From the NCBI GenBank assembly GCA_913053815.1, contig CAJXGK010000141.1:1-5682 (forward strand): DNA of 5,682 nucleotides, read 5' to 3'. The translations under genes and the position numbers were made by a program. A model generated the notes under the pieces. That model was not told where the DNA came from, ran no database searches, and saw only the letters and a program-made list of their open reading frames with translations. Of the stretch, positions 5,564 to 5,682 are shown piece by piece. Each line of letters begins with the position of its first letter. The first letter of the stretch is position 1. This DNA is from an uncultured Rhodanobacteraceae bacterium (lineage in GTDB: Bacteria; Pseudomonadota; Gammaproteobacteria; Xanthomonadales; Rhodanobacteraceae).

Positions 5564-5682
5564 CGCGTTCCATCCTAATCAGTTCTTCGTCCGTTACCGC
5601 AGACTCCGGGTATCGGTCTGCCGCGTGTAGCTGCCGCGGTCTCAGCATCAGCAGCGAGTGCCGCCGTACTGCCATAGATAAT
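5556..5682 (-). CDS. 3' end of an unidentified upstream operon gene
   Basis: A frame open from the window edge (first whole codon at 5681) encodes 41 residues ending RYPESAVTDEELIRMERDV and stops with TAA at 5558-5556. The stop overlaps the flippase ATG by 8 bp (ATGTTTAA), a typical operon junction. Third codon positions are mostly G or C, as in the flippase and CapK genes, and the acidic/basic helical ending looks like a genuine C-terminus. A second frame also stays open to a TAG near the end but gives a less protein-like sequence. The family cannot be told from this fragment. Confidence 0.6.
   Translation of the reverse strand, partial: LSMAVRRHSLLMLRPRQLHAADRYPESAVTDEELIRMERDV

Noticed and set aside
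1..5682. CRISPR array, tRNA, rRNA, toxin-antitoxin or defence system
   Set aside because: No regularly spaced repeats, no cloverleaf-like sequence, and no gene of these classes seen on either strand.

Overview
The window looks like part of an exopolysaccharide or capsule gene cluster from a Gram-negative, probably proteobacterial, chromosome. All supported genes lie on the minus strand, so the biological reading order runs from base 5682 down to base 1. The proteobacterial guess rests on the gene types (Wzx-like flippase, CapK/PaaK-like adenylating enzyme, GT4 glycosyltransferase), GC-rich coding DNA, good Shine-Dalgarno sites and a sigma-54-type promoter. No gene in the window fixes genus or species.

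Layout in reading order. (1) 5682-5556: the last 41 codons of an unidentified gene, whose stop overlaps the flippase start by 8 bp. (2) 5563-4235: a 442-residue multi-spanning polysaccharide flippase of the Wzx/MOP type. (3) 4224-2872: a 450-residue CapK/PaaK-like AMP-forming enzyme, 10 bp behind the flippase, with its ribosome binding site overlapping the flippase stop. (4) 2810-1614: a cytoplasmic GT4 glycosyltransferase. These four appear to be one operon: the glycosyltransferase builds a repeat unit, the flippase moves it across the inner membrane, and the CapK-like protein probably contributes an acyl or related modification.

(5) 1626-1247: a decayed, internally deleted IS3-family element with recognisable terminal inverted repeats. 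It lies exactly against the glycosyltransferase, and its left end supplies that gene's last three codons and stop. (6) 1246-560: a low-GC stretch with two overlapping, mutually exclusive hairpins (a possible terminator or attenuator), a third hairpin abutting a strong Shine-Dalgarno, an unrecognised 115-codon ORF with doubtful coding status, and a good sigma-54 (-24/-12) promoter candidate at 677-661. (7) 559-1: the first 186 codons of a secreted protein with a signal peptide and probable right-handed parallel beta-helix, cut by the window edge. It may act on the polysaccharide outside the cell.

I do not see an obviously new system. The most useful leads are the sigma-54 promoter in front of the secreted beta-helix gene, the paired hairpins below the operon, and the IS remnant forming the end of the glycosyltransferase.
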